64,000 nucleotides of DNA from Paenibacillus sp. 481. Lineage in GTDB: Bacteria; Bacillota; Bacilli; Paenibacillales; Paenibacillaceae. A program made the position numbers and the translations under genes. The stretch's first letter is position 1. Each line of letters begins with the position of its first letter. Location: NCBI RefSeq assembly GCF_021223605.1, contig NZ_CP075175.1:2026001-2090000 (forward strand), given 5' to 3'. Below, one piece after another: positions 42,481-51,332 of this stretch. The notes under the pieces were generated by a model that saw only the letters and a program-made list of their open reading frames with translations, did not search any database and was not told where the DNA came from.

Positions 42481-43140
42481 ATGAAAAAATGGGAACTCGG
42501 ACTACTACTCTTCTGTTCACTCGCAATTGCCGGTTATGCAATCGCTCAATACACGTTCATTGATGCAAGTCACAATTCATTTTTAACCAGTAAAATCGCA
42601 ATCATGGGGCAGCTAAAATCCATTTGGTATATCGTCCTATACATTCATATTTGCAGCAGCCTGTTCCCGCTTGTCCTTGGACCTTTTCTCCTGTATGAAA
42701 AATGGAGACAACGCTGGCTAAGAGCACACCGTATGGCAGGCAAGATCTATGTAGTTAGCATTGCCTTCGGGGGAATAAGCGGACTCTACTTAGCCATGTA
42801 TGCAACGGGAGGGCCAGTATCTAGATTAGGCTTCGCAGCATTATCTATCGCGTGGATGCTTTGCACGTTCATGGCCTTTCGCCGTATTTTGCAAAAAGAC
42901 ATTCAGGCTCATCGCCGCTGGATGATTCGCAGCTTTGCACTTACGCTCGCAAGCGTGACGTTGCGTATATGGATTCCCCTCTTTCTATTTGTATTCGGGG
43001 GCGAGGCTTTTGAGACCAGCTATATCGTCATCGCTTGGCTGTGCTGGGTTCCTAACCTGCTCATAGCCGAATGGTATATGCGCAGGCGGACTCCCCGTCT
43101 CCCAGTCTCCCTAACCACAGGCAATCGCATCAGCCCTTAG
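42481..43140 (+). CDS. DUF2306 membrane protein
   Basis: A 219-residue protein with six hydrophobic helices and the family landmarks: a His in YIHICSSLFPLVLGPF, R/H in LRAHRMAGKIYV, GLYLAMYATGG, and HRRWMIRSFALT. The conserved histidines suggest a cytochrome-b561-like haem or metal role, but no function is established. AAAGGTGAT precedes the ATG at 42481, preferred over a GTG nine bases upstream. Control by the adjacent TetR is supported by the shared operator. Confidence 0.88.
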   Translation: MKKWELGLLLFCSLAIAGYAIAQYTFIDASHNSFLTSKIAIMGQLKSIWYIVLYIHICSSLFPLVLGPFLLYEKWRQRWLRAHRMAGKIYVVSIAFGGISGLYLAMYATGGPVSRLGFAALSIAWMLCTFMAFRRILQKDIQAHRRWMIRSFALTLASVTLRIWIPLFLFVFGGEAFETSYIVIAWLCWVPNLLIAEWYMRRRTPRLPVSLTTGNRISP

Positions 43141-43164
43141 TAGGTAGACAAGCTCACGTCCTAT

Positions 43165-43226
43165 AAAAATGCAAAGAGGGCCACCTCTACCGTAGATGCT
43201 TTCTACAATAGAGATGGCCCGTCCTT
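43165..43226 (-). terminator. Terminator of the secreted 141-residue gene
   Basis: GGGCCA..TCTA and TAGA..TGGCCC arms with an inner GTAGA/TCTAC hairpin; the minus strand continues into a T-rich segment. It lies 13 bases after the stop at 43239. Confidence 0.6.
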
Positions 43227-43238
43227 TAAGCTAAACCC

Positions 43239-43664
43239 TTATTGAATGGTATACGTTACAGTAAAGTTCAACTTCTCCTCATAAACAAATGGAGCGTGGT
43301 ATTGAACATAAACGTTGCCTTCTTCTTTAGGTGTATAAATAATGGAGTGCGAGTAGTTGCCAATTTTGTTACCATATTTGTCGCTTAGCGTATAAGAAAC
43401 CTCGGGACTACCCTTTTTTTGAATATGAATTCGCTGTCCCTTTTTTACATAAAAAGGTTCCTTAGCGGAAGATCCGCCCGTTGTAATGGAGTAATGCTTG
43501 GTCACGCTTTGCTGTGAACTTACAGACTGCTCTACGTGGGCTAGAGCCCCTTGATTGTTACTCCAATTAGCAGCACTTGCTTGTGTCGCCCCGTTATCCA
43601 ACAAACTTGCGCCCATCATACCTGTAACTCCTAGGACTCCAACTAAGATCACTTTTTTAATCAT
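43239..43664 (-). CDS. Small secreted protein, unknown function
   Basis: A 141-residue protein with a signal peptide (MIKKVILVGVLGVTGMMGAS, cleavage near ASAAN). The mature 105 residues are beta-rich: HYSITTGGSS, RIHIQKKGSPEVSYTLSDKY, then NVYVQYHAPFVYEEKLNFTV. It looks like one extracellular beta-sandwich domain. No family is recognised. GAGGAGG precedes the ATG. It is separated from the DUF2306 gene by convergent terminators. Confidence 0.65.
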   Translation of the reverse strand: MIKKVILVGVLGVTGMMGASLLDNGATQASAANWSNNQGALAHVEQSVSSQQSVTKHYSITTGGSSAKEPFYVKKGQRIHIQKKGSPEVSYTLSDKYGNKIGNYSHSIIYTPKEEGNVYVQYHAPFVYEEKLNFTVTYTIQ

Positions 43665-43845
43665 CCTAATTCCTCCTCAACTTTGTGTACAAGATACTTT
43701 GACTGATGCATTAACCACTGTTAAATAAACCAACTTCCACATATACCCATAATAGATTCTTTCGGAAACATTAGCAATAGTATTTTGTATACGTTTTCAT
43801 ATTTATTTTTTTTCATATACACCCGTCCGCTCTTCCAGCAATAAA

Positions 43846-43931
43846 AAGGCCGAGTCCGGGTACCACTCTGCACCCGAACTCGACCTTTTCTTGAAAAGCA
43901 ACTCTTTAGGCATCTGGTTTACTGTGGCTGA
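43846..43931. repeat. 86-bp interspersed repeat carrying a terminator, copy 2
   Basis: Same length and phase as 41186-41271, sharing CCCGAACTCGACCTTTT, CAACTCTTTA and ACTGTGGCTGA. Its hairpin (CCGAGTCCGGGT with ACCCGAACTCG) has five T on the minus strand and ends the large repeat protein gene, so here it serves the opposite strand from copy 1. The surrounding 43665-43997 holds no gene. Confidence 0.75.
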
Positions 43932-43997
43932 CAACTACCCACACTACTCACAGAACAGCCTTTGAACGACACAGCATCGCTATGTCAGCCTACTCTT

Positions 43998-46900
43998 TTA
44001 TAACGCAAATTCATTCGATGAAGCTGATAATACACTTGTTCCATCTTGGTACCCTTTGGAGAGAACGTACGCTTTATACACGGTTCCAGTTGTAATTGCT
44101 CTACCGTATATGTCGTTATCAGAGGTGTACAGTATCGTCAAGCTGTCCCCAGACGTGTTAACAACTTTATAACCGTTCGAGGACACACGATTCGCCTCTT
44201 CCAAAGTAAAGTTAGTGCCTGATGGAACGACCATAACGGTATAATAAGCGATGTTGTTTTGGTTACTCGGTTTTTCGAAATACACTCTGGCGCTTGAGCT
44301 ATTTCTATCACTTTCTGCTCTCACATTTGAAGCAGACTGAGTCGCATGGCCGTTGAGTGTGAACTCTCTGGAGCTAGCAGATAGCACGTTCTGTGAGCCT
44401 CTTCCGTCCGCTACCGTCAATACGAACACACGGTACGAAACGCCTGATACAATGTGATTCCCTCTTACATCTCTTGTCGAATCTGACAATGGATATCTAA
44501 CAGAATTACCATTGCCTTGTCTTGATACTGAAGTGTAATTGCCACTGTATACGCCATTTGCTTCAGACAATTGGAATGGCTGATCGGAACGCACAACCAT
44601 TACACGGTATTCAGCTACGTTCGACTCATTAGGTGCTGCATTGAATGTAACTTCAATGTCGCGTGCTGTGCCGTAATTGCTTACTGTATATGCGGCTACA
44701 TTCGTAACTGCACCTACAGTAGAATGGCCTGTTAATTCAACTTCATTTGAAGAAGAAGACAGTGCGTTTCGACTTGAGGAATAACTATCACCCATCGATA
44801 ATACAAAAGCCTTGTACTTGACACCGCTTCTAATTTCGTGACCGTCTACATCTCGGGCATCCGCACGAAGTGTCACTCGAATATCACTGCCTGTTTTATT
44901 CACATACGTGTAATTCAGACTGTGCGCGCGCTCTGCATCTGTCAGATTAAATTGATTTGCATTCCATGACTTCACGAGCATTACACGGTAGTGACTAATG
45001 TTTGATTCGTTGGCGGCTTTTTGGAATGATACTTCCAAGTCCGATGCATTATTGTAATCATGAATATCTCTTACATGTACATTTGTTGCCGTTCCGGTAT
45101 TCGAGTGGCCTGACAACTGAATGGAACTGGAAGCAGATGATAATCCATTGGAATAATTGTTGTAGCCCATTGCCAATACAAATACTTGATACGTTTCTCC
45201 AGCTCTAATCAAGTTACCATCTGTGTCGCGCGTGCTAGCTGACAGCGTCGTCGTATAATAGCTGTTATTATGACTGTATCTTCTGTCTACTTCCGTAAAA
45301 TTCCCACTACTTACATTGTTCGCATCTGACAAGTTGAAATTGCCTGAACGCCATGATTTCACAACCATGATCCGATAATTTCTAATGTTCGACTCATCTG
45401 AAGATCGATTGAACGAAACTTCCAAATCACGACCATCGCCATAGTCAGCAATGTCGCGCGCTGTTACGTAAGTTGGCGCGTTCGTACTGGAATTGTTCTG
45501 CGACAACGTTATCGAATGAGAAGCCGTTGACAATGTATTGCTGTTATTGTTTCTATCGTTCGAAACCGCCATAACGAATACTTGGTAGTTCTCTCCGTTA
45601 CGGATGGAATGGCCTTGAGTATCTTGCGTGCTGGATGACAATGTTACCTTGTAGTCGGAATAACCCGACTTCGACACATCGTAATACCTTGAGCTAGACG
45701 CATTGTTAGCATCGCTCAGATTGAAGTTGGATGCATCACGTTGTCTAACGACAAAGACGCGGTAATAGCTTATTTTTGACTCATCAGATGGACGGCTGAA
45801 ATGAACTTGCAAGTCGCGGCCATCGCCATGATTGCTTACATCTTCGACTTTCGAAATCGTAGGCACTCCAATCGAGTGGCTCAACGTAAATGTAGGTCCT
45901 TGCGTCAGCTTATTCGAATACTGACTTGAACTATTACTTACGGACAATATGAATACTTGATAAGTGACCCCGCCTTGAATGTAGCTGCCAGACGTGTCAC
46001 GAGCTGACGAACTTAACGTAGTGGACATCGTCGAGTTGCCGTTTTTGTTCAAGATCGAGTAGTTCGAGCTTGATACTGCATTTGCAGCCGACAAATCGAA
46101 TCTGTGCGCATCACTTGATTTCACAAGCATAATGCGATAGTTCGACAGTTGATCCTCTTGCTGCGCTTTGGAGAAGCTTACCCATACATCACGTCCATCT
46201 CCATAATCACTGCGATCTGAAGCTTGGATATTCGAGACACCTAACACAGAGCTACCCTCAGTGAGCGAAATCGTCTGTGAAGGATTAGAAAGACCGTAAT
46301 TTCTGCCATTGGTTCCGTCCGTTAATACAAATACTTTGTAGGATTGATTAGCCCGCAACAGATCACCGTCTACATCCCTTGTACTTGAAGTCAAGGAAAG
46401 GGAATGATCGCTGCCGTTCTTATAGACAGATGTATAATTACTGTAAGAAACCGAGCGTGCTGTTGATGTGAAGAAATTGGATGCTTTCTCTGATTTCACA
46501 ACCATAACTCGGTACTGACTCACGCTGCTCTCATTCGATGCTCTGGAGAAATTGACCGAAATATCACGCCCGTCTCCCTTATTTCCAGATACATGAGCAT
46601 TTACGCTCGTTACTGAAGTGAAGTTGTCATAATGGTCTGTAGGTGGTTTGTAGCCTCCGTTGTTTCCACCGGACCCGCCAGATGAATGATCACTAGGTGT
46701 AGTTACATATACCGTATTAGACTGCATCCACACCCTAGCTCCCATGGACTCGGAAACGAATCGAATTGGGACCAATGTTCTCCCTCGTTTCGTTTGTGCG
46801 GGAACATCTAGCTTTACAGTGCGACCGTTGACTACAGCTGTCTTTGAGCCAAGTTTCAACGTAATAGTCTTGCCACTTTTGCTAGCGGTAACCGTCTTCG

Positions 46901-47114
46901 TTCTTTGGTTCCAATTCACACTCGCATCCATCGCTTCAAAAATCGCTGCAAAAGGGACCAACACTCGGCCGTTCACTTTTACTGGTGCTTGATCCGTATA
47001 CACTCTGCTGCCATCGACATTAATTTGAATAGTCGGGGCAGCCTCTACTTGCGCCTGATTCGAAAAAGAAAACAACATAATAAATGCAGCAAGCACGGTA
47101 AATTTCCTTTTCAC
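43998..47114 (-). CDS. Secreted protein with copper-amine-oxidase-N domain and seven FnIII-like repeats
   Basis: A 1038-residue protein. The GTG at 47114 is chosen because GGGAGG precedes it and the signal peptide (KRKFTVLAAFIMLFSFSNQA) starts there. Residues about 30-135 form the copper amine oxidase N-like domain common in Paenibacillus surface proteins (VNGRVLVPFAAIFEAM, RTLVPIRFVSESMGA). A Gly/Ser linker leads to seven repeats of about 120 residues, each with DGRD(I/L)xVxF, ESxxxxYRVMVVKS and YxVFVL. The fourth to sixth are closest to each other; the last is shortest and most diverged. It is probably a wall-associated adhesin or matrix protein. No sortase motif or SLH domain is seen. Confidence 0.85.
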   Translation of the reverse strand: MKRKFTVLAAFIMLFSFSNQAQVEAAPTIQINVDGSRVYTDQAPVKVNGRVLVPFAAIFEAMDASVNWNQRTKTVTASKSGKTITLKLGSKTAVVNGRTVKLDVPAQTKRGRTLVPIRFVSESMGARVWMQSNTVYVTTPSDHSSGGSGGNNGGYKPPTDHYDNFTSVTSVNAHVSGNKGDGRDISVNFSRASNESSVSQYRVMVVKSEKASNFFTSTARSVSYSNYTSVYKNGSDHSLSLTSSTRDVDGDLLRANQSYKVFVLTDGTNGRNYGLSNPSQTISLTEGSSVLGVSNIQASDRSDYGDGRDVWVSFSKAQQEDQLSNYRIMLVKSSDAHRFDLSAANAVSSSNYSILNKNGNSTMSTTLSSSARDTSGSYIQGGVTYQVFILSVSNSSSQYSNKLTQGPTFTLSHSIGVPTISKVEDVSNHGDGRDLQVHFSRPSDESKISYYRVFVVRQRDASNFNLSDANNASSSRYYDVSKSGYSDYKVTLSSSTQDTQGHSIRNGENYQVFVMAVSNDRNNNSNTLSTASHSITLSQNNSSTNAPTYVTARDIADYGDGRDLEVSFNRSSDESNIRNYRIMVVKSWRSGNFNLSDANNVSSGNFTEVDRRYSHNNSYYTTTLSASTRDTDGNLIRAGETYQVFVLAMGYNNYSNGLSSASSSIQLSGHSNTGTATNVHVRDIHDYNNASDLEVSFQKAANESNISHYRVMLVKSWNANQFNLTDAERAHSLNYTYVNKTGSDIRVTLRADARDVDGHEIRSGVKYKAFVLSMGDSYSSSRNALSSSSNEVELTGHSTVGAVTNVAAYTVSNYGTARDIEVTFNAAPNESNVAEYRVMVVRSDQPFQLSEANGVYSGNYTSVSRQGNGNSVRYPLSDSTRDVRGNHIVSGVSYRVFVLTVADGRGSQNVLSASSREFTLNGHATQSASNVRAESDRNSSSARVYFEKPSNQNNIAYYTVMVVPSGTNFTLEEANRVSSNGYKVVNTSGDSLTILYTSDNDIYGRAITTGTVYKAYVLSKGYQDGTSVLSASSNEFAL

Positions 47115-47452
47115 TCGTTTCGTCCTCCCAGTTATCTTGGTTTGGGCAAAATAATTCTCCCTATAGTATAGAGTCCGAAAAGGAGGAAAATGTTTCATGT
47201 AATCGAGCCTAAAAGTACAATCTTAATGTTTTTTTAAGATTTGATCGTAGGATCGACTATTGTATACGCTTCCATTTTGTGTGGCGTATCCCCCTAGTCG
47301 TGGAATAATAATCAGAATAGTTGGGATTAAAAAGAAAATATAATAAAAATATCAAAATTTATTTTGGAAATGTATTGAAAAATGATGAAATATATAGTAC
47401 CCTTACATCGTTGGTAAAATAAGTATTAGGAGTTAGGTAGGAGGTGAAAAAA

Positions 47453-47677
47453 ATGGACAAGATGTGTATGCAAATGATGATGAATATGTGCATGGAAGAA
47501 ATGATGTGCAAAATGAACAGCATGAAGATGATGATGGAATGTTGCAGCAAAACGGATATGAGCATGATGGACATGGGAATGGACATGGACATGATGATGA
47601 ACAACATGCAAGCCTGCGATGAAATGATGACAATGATGATGCAAATGATGCGTGAAATGAAACAAGCTAGCATGTAA
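47453..47677 (+). CDS. Extremely methionine-rich small protein
   Basis: A 74-residue protein with 34 methionines (46%) and six cysteines, for example MCMQMMMNMCMEEMMC and MSMMDMGMDMDMMMNNM. The remainder is mainly Asp, Glu, Lys, Asn and Gln. TAGGAGGTG, a near-perfect ribosome binding site, stands six bases before the ATG, and a strong terminator follows. It has no signal peptide. Met/Cys clusters of this kind bind Cu(I) or Ag(I), or act as oxidant sinks; either role is inferred. The opposite strand also has a long His-rich frame, but without a start signal. It is not a family I recognise. Confidence 0.8.
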   Translation: MDKMCMQMMMNMCMEEMMCKMNSMKMMMECCSKTDMSMMDMGMDMDMMMNNMQACDEMMTMMMQMMREMKQASM

Positions 47678-47803
47678 TGGACAAACACACGAATAGCTGA
47701 TCATAATTTACGTGTATAACGTTCCGTGGCCTTAATGCTTCGAGACAATCGCATAAACTTCATTTATTCCGGCAATCTGTAACATTGCCGAGAACCGTTT
47801 CAT

Positions 47804-47835
47804 CGGGCAGAGCAGTTAACTGCATGCCCGTTTTT
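47804..47835 (+). terminator. Terminator of the Met-rich gene
   Basis: CGGGCA and TGCCCG-type arms around GCAGTTAACTGC, followed by five T; 126 bases after the stop at 47677. Confidence 0.8.
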
Positions 47836-47876
47836 AATTTCTCGTTCTATACCTGAGAAACGAGAATGGAATCCAT

Positions 47877-48230
47877 TCAAATCCCCTCATTTAAAGATTC
47901 TCGCTGAATCTGCTTCGTCACAGCTAACCGCTGCTGCTTCAACTCCCAAATTTGTTCGAACAATTGCCGCCTGTCATAAACGTCCTGACTCTCACGAATG
48001 TGTTGATATAACACCATTATCGTTTCGTTAATTTGGTCAAACTGATGCCACAGCATATTAACCACAGTCTGCTTCCACTCTTGCTGTATATAACATTTAG
48101 AATGGTTCAGCTCTTTCAGAACCTTCACAATGTGCTGCTTCCATTCATTATCCCCAATCGAGATCGCATAGTTCAATAAATCCAAATAGTCGTCATTCCG
48201 TCGGCCAATGAAATCTACAGCTTGCGTCAT
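47877..48230 (-). CDS. Unknown helical protein
   Basis: A 117-residue protein with no signal peptide or TM, predicted almost entirely helical (DYLDLLNYAISIGDNEWKQH, then LFEQIWELKQQRLAVTKQIQ). It is Gln-rich with several Trp. AAGGGTGAG precedes the ATG. It is monocistronic, convergent with the Met-rich gene. No family recognised; a small cytosolic regulator or chaperone-like bundle is possible. Confidence 0.6.
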   Translation of the reverse strand: MTQAVDFIGRRNDDYLDLLNYAISIGDNEWKQHIVKVLKELNHSKCYIQQEWKQTVVNMLWHQFDQINETIMVLYQHIRESQDVYDRRQLFEQIWELKQQRLAVTKQIQRESLNEGI

Positions 48231-49100
48231 CGTTATCTCACCCTTATTTATCTATTTATCTGTGTATACATATCATTATAGTCGGATTTAAAACGAATGC
48301 AAGGGCTATTAGACTTAAAACTAATTTCTTTCCATATGAACGGAATTCAATCGGGAGGCTCTAATTTACGGATAGAAATTAACTCTAATGAGAGCAGTCC
48401 CCTACAATAACTGTCTTGTATGGTACGCTTATCCTCGATTCTAAGTTACTAGCTTTGAGATTTTTGATAAAAGTTTATTCCAAACGAAAAAGGTTGGTTC
48501 AGGCTCTGCTTGGAGATCAGAAAATAATGAAGTTGATTTTGTTGTATGGATCTAGTAAAACAGCATAAAACGAAATAATGTGTGTTTATAAATAGTGTTG
48601 CCTATACTCTCATAGGCAGCACTATTTTACTGCAAGCGGATGATAATTATTCATACAAGAACGGCTCTTCATTATGAAGAGCCTAGGCTGTCGAGAAAGC
48701 AAAGTTAGTTCTTAACGGTTGCCACAATGGCTATATCGCCAGATTTAGCTCATTTTGATTTCTAATGGTTATAGGTGAGCTTATTTCTCGAATTTCATTC
48801 AAAATCCAGCTGTTTTCATCGTAATAAGCGCCATCATAACCGTTACATATTGAATGGATTCATATTCGCTGAAATAACAACTGTGGCGACCGTTAAGAGA
48901 GGAGGCACCATGAATCAGCTGACCACCTACGGTTAGGGCACAAGGGCACAAGGGATCAACTGACTACCAACCGATAAGCGCGAAGCTACTTGCCGTTATC
49001 TCAATGAAGAGAAACCCTCCTCGTAAAAAACAGAGGTTTCTTGACAAGTTGGGGCTCTTCAATATGAAGAGCCTATTTCTTCTCACACTGATCATCGACT
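48231..49100. other. 870-bp non-coding region dense in palindromes
   Basis: No gene is supported. It contains an AATAGTG/CACTATT hairpin at 48591-48626 (arms of 14 with one mismatch). Two near-identical 21-bp palindromes, GGCTCTTCA-n-TATGAAGAGCC in form, lie at 48663-48683 and 49053-49073. Repeat copy B is at 48713-48895. Confidence 0.7.
48713..48895. repeat. 183-bp interspersed repeat, copy B
   Basis: Gapless partner of 7496-7678, bounded by TAACGG and CCGTTA. It differs from copy A at scattered positions across its length, so the two are old copies or members of a large family. It is flanked at 30 and 158 bases by the GGCTCTTCA palindromes. Confidence 0.75.
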
Positions 49101-49664
49101 CTAGCGGCTCACATATTTCGCCCGATACTCGTCCACCAGCATCCCCATCAAGATCACATCATGATACTGATGATTGTAGTAGAGTGCTTGTCGGCGAACG
49201 CCCTCCCTGACAAAGCCTAGCTTCTCATATACGTGAGCCGCACGGGCATTATAAGCGAACACCTCTAGATCAATGCGCTGTAAATTTAACAAGCCAAATC
49301 CGTACTCAAGCATAAGCAACATCGCCTCCTGTCCATAGCCTTGTCCCTGATGTTCTTCATGGCTAATCGCAATACGAATGCCTGCTGAGCGATTAATGCC
49401 ATCCATATCTTGAAGCGCAATGTCGCCAATGACCTCATCGGTTTCATTTAATGCGATTAATAATAGTACACTCGAACGATCGTGAGCTTTGCTATCTATG
49501 TAGTTGGCGATTTGCTCTTTTGTGTAATGTTTATGCGTACCTGTAAATTTTCTCGTTTCACTATCGTACAATTGTTCATAGTACAGCTCCGCATCTTCCC
49601 GATTCAGTGGACGTAAGTACACGTTTTCCCCTACCAAAAATCTACTCTGCTTCGTATTCATCAT
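49101..49664 (-). CDS. GNAT family N-acetyltransferase (RimJ/SpeG-like)
   Basis: A 187-residue protein beginning with the Acetyltransf_3 pattern VYLRPLNREDAELYYEQL. The acetyl-CoA loop is EEHQGQGYGQEAMLLMLEYG (Q/RxxGxG/A) and the C-terminal signature is YNARAAHVYEKLGFVREG. The substrate could be a ribosomal protein, a polyamine or an antibiotic; sequence does not decide. AAGGGGG precedes two tandem ATGs. It is divergent from the MocR gene, with 102 bases between, so MocR may regulate it. Confidence 0.9.
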   Translation of the reverse strand: MMNTKQSRFLVGENVYLRPLNREDAELYYEQLYDSETRKFTGTHKHYTKEQIANYIDSKAHDRSSVLLLIALNETDEVIGDIALQDMDGINRSAGIRIAISHEEHQGQGYGQEAMLLMLEYGFGLLNLQRIDLEVFAYNARAAHVYEKLGFVREGVRRQALYYNHQYHDVILMGMLVDEYRAKYVSR

Positions 49665-49766
49665 CGCAGCCCCCTTTTAGAATATGTACCTATCGTATGG
49701 AATAACTGTATACTTTCAAATAGACAGAATTACATAATATAAAAGGACAGATGGAGGATACATGAC

Positions 49767-51218
49767 ATGTTACTGGCCCCTTTGCTTGATGAACAGAGCA
49801 CATCCCCCTATTACATCCAGTTATATGAGTATTTTAAACATGAAATCATCGCAGAAAATCTGACGGCAGGTACGCGCCTACCCTCATTGCGCAAGCTAGC
49901 GGAGCAGCTTAACATCAGCACAACCCCAATTGAACTCGCTTATCAACAGCTACTAGCAGAAGGATTTATCGAAAGCCGTGCAAAAAGCGGCTACTACGTG
50001 CAAGCTTTACACCCTATTTATCAACGAACAGACCATCACTGGGGACAAACGGGACAAATGAATCAAGCCGCCGCTCGCGCCATAACCGCGCGCGATCCCC
50101 ATTACTACCGGTACGATTTTCATATCTCCAAAAATGATTTTTCCATTTTCCCTTATCGAATATGGAAAAACCTCTTGCAGGAGCACCTTGCCAATCCTCA
50201 ACTACTTCAGTATGGAGATCCGCAAGGAGAGCCTGCGCTAAGACAAAGTATCGCGACGTATTTGCGACAATTCCGCGGATTGCGCTGCACCGCCGAGCAA
50301 GTCGTTATCGGCGCCGATCAGTACATATTGGCCTCCTTGTTGAGCCTATTGCTAAAAAATCATAGCGGCAATCGCATCGGGATTGAAGATCCTGGCTATC
50401 ACTTGCTGCCGGCCACCTTTTTGAAGCATGGCTATGAGGTTGTGCCGATCCCGCTTCAGGAAGATGGATTATGCATCGACCATCTGTATAGTAGCAAGGC
50501 AAAAGTCGTCTACACGTCCCCGTCGCACCAGTTCCCGCGCGGCATTACGATGCCGATTCAGAAACGGATGCAGCTGTTAGAGTGGGCCAAGCAGACGGAC
50601 GGCTTTATTATCGAAAATGATGATGACGGGGAGTTTCGCTATCACGGCAGGCCGATACCGTCCGTGCAGGGGATGGTGAAAGATGCGCCCGTCATTTATT
50701 TGGGCGGCTTTTCTCAAGTGATTGCACCCGCGTTGTGTATTCATTACATGGTGCTGCCGAAGTTTATGTTGTATGCGTATCATCAGCTGAAATGGGATTT
50801 GTATTTAGAGCATTCTGCTTCAAGATTGAATCAGATTGCCTTGCATCATTTTTTTGAAAAAGGTTACTTTGATAAACACTTGCGAAAAATGCGGCTGCTA
50901 TACCGCAGGAAGCATGACCAAATGATCCAATCCATTCAGCAGCATATGGGTGATCGGGCGGTTGTGACAGGTAAGGATGCTGGATTTCATCTTATGTTAA
51001 AAATCGAACATGAGCGTTCCGAAGCGGAACTTGTTCAGCTTGCCAAAGAGGCTGGGGTACGTATCGCTCCGATGTCGTTTACATGGTGGGGCAAGGACAA
51101 GTGTGACGAACATGGAATTGTACCTAAAGTTCATGAATTTATCGTCGGCTTTGGCGGGATTGATGAGGATAACATCGATGACGGAATACGAACATTAAAG
51201 GAAGTATGGTTTGATTGA
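49767..51218 (+). CDS. MocR-family regulator with a degenerate PLP site
   Basis: A 483-residue protein. Residues 10-75 are a GntR winged helix (GTRLPSLRKLAEQLNISTTP). The rest is a fold-type I aminotransferase domain. In MocR proteins the cofactor lysine sits in (G/T)(T/S)FSK with a following LR(I/L)G. Here the text is GGFSQVIAPALCIHYM: Q317 replaces the Schiff-base lysine, C324 replaces the phosphate-binding Arg and H326 the Gly. The usual EDDYDSEFRY reads ENDDDGEFRY, losing the Tyr. PLP binding is therefore doubtful, though the frame is intact. It is divergent from the GNAT gene. Confidence 0.9.
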   Translation: MLLAPLLDEQSTSPYYIQLYEYFKHEIIAENLTAGTRLPSLRKLAEQLNISTTPIELAYQQLLAEGFIESRAKSGYYVQALHPIYQRTDHHWGQTGQMNQAAARAITARDPHYYRYDFHISKNDFSIFPYRIWKNLLQEHLANPQLLQYGDPQGEPALRQSIATYLRQFRGLRCTAEQVVIGADQYILASLLSLLLKNHSGNRIGIEDPGYHLLPATFLKHGYEVVPIPLQEDGLCIDHLYSSKAKVVYTSPSHQFPRGITMPIQKRMQLLEWAKQTDGFIIENDDDGEFRYHGRPIPSVQGMVKDAPVIYLGGFSQVIAPALCIHYMVLPKFMLYAYHQLKWDLYLEHSASRLNQIALHHFFEKGYFDKHLRKMRLLYRRKHDQMIQSIQQHMGDRAVVTGKDAGFHLMLKIEHERSEAELVQLAKEAGVRIAPMSFTWWGKDKCDEHGIVPKVHEFIVGFGGIDEDNIDDGIRTLKEVWFD

Positions 51219-51255
51219 AACGACCATTGGGCAGATTACCATGTGAAAAGGACGT

Positions 51256-51313
51256 AAAAAAGGAGCCGATACGTGTAGTCCAATCACTTGGATGTACTAC
51301 ACGTATCGACTCC
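51256..51313 (-). terminator. Rho-independent terminator
   Basis: Long stem (GGAG-CGATACGTGTAGT with its complement, one mismatch) followed on the minus strand by six T, 20 bases after the stop at 51333. It may also stop MocR transcripts from the other side. Confidence 0.9.
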
Positions 51314-51332
51314 CTCTATATACAGCTATCGC

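Noticed and set aside
47426-47704. His-rich minus-strand frame opposite the Met-rich gene
   Set aside because: It is the complement of repeated ATG codons; there is no start signal, whereas the plus strand has AGGAGGTG and a terminator.
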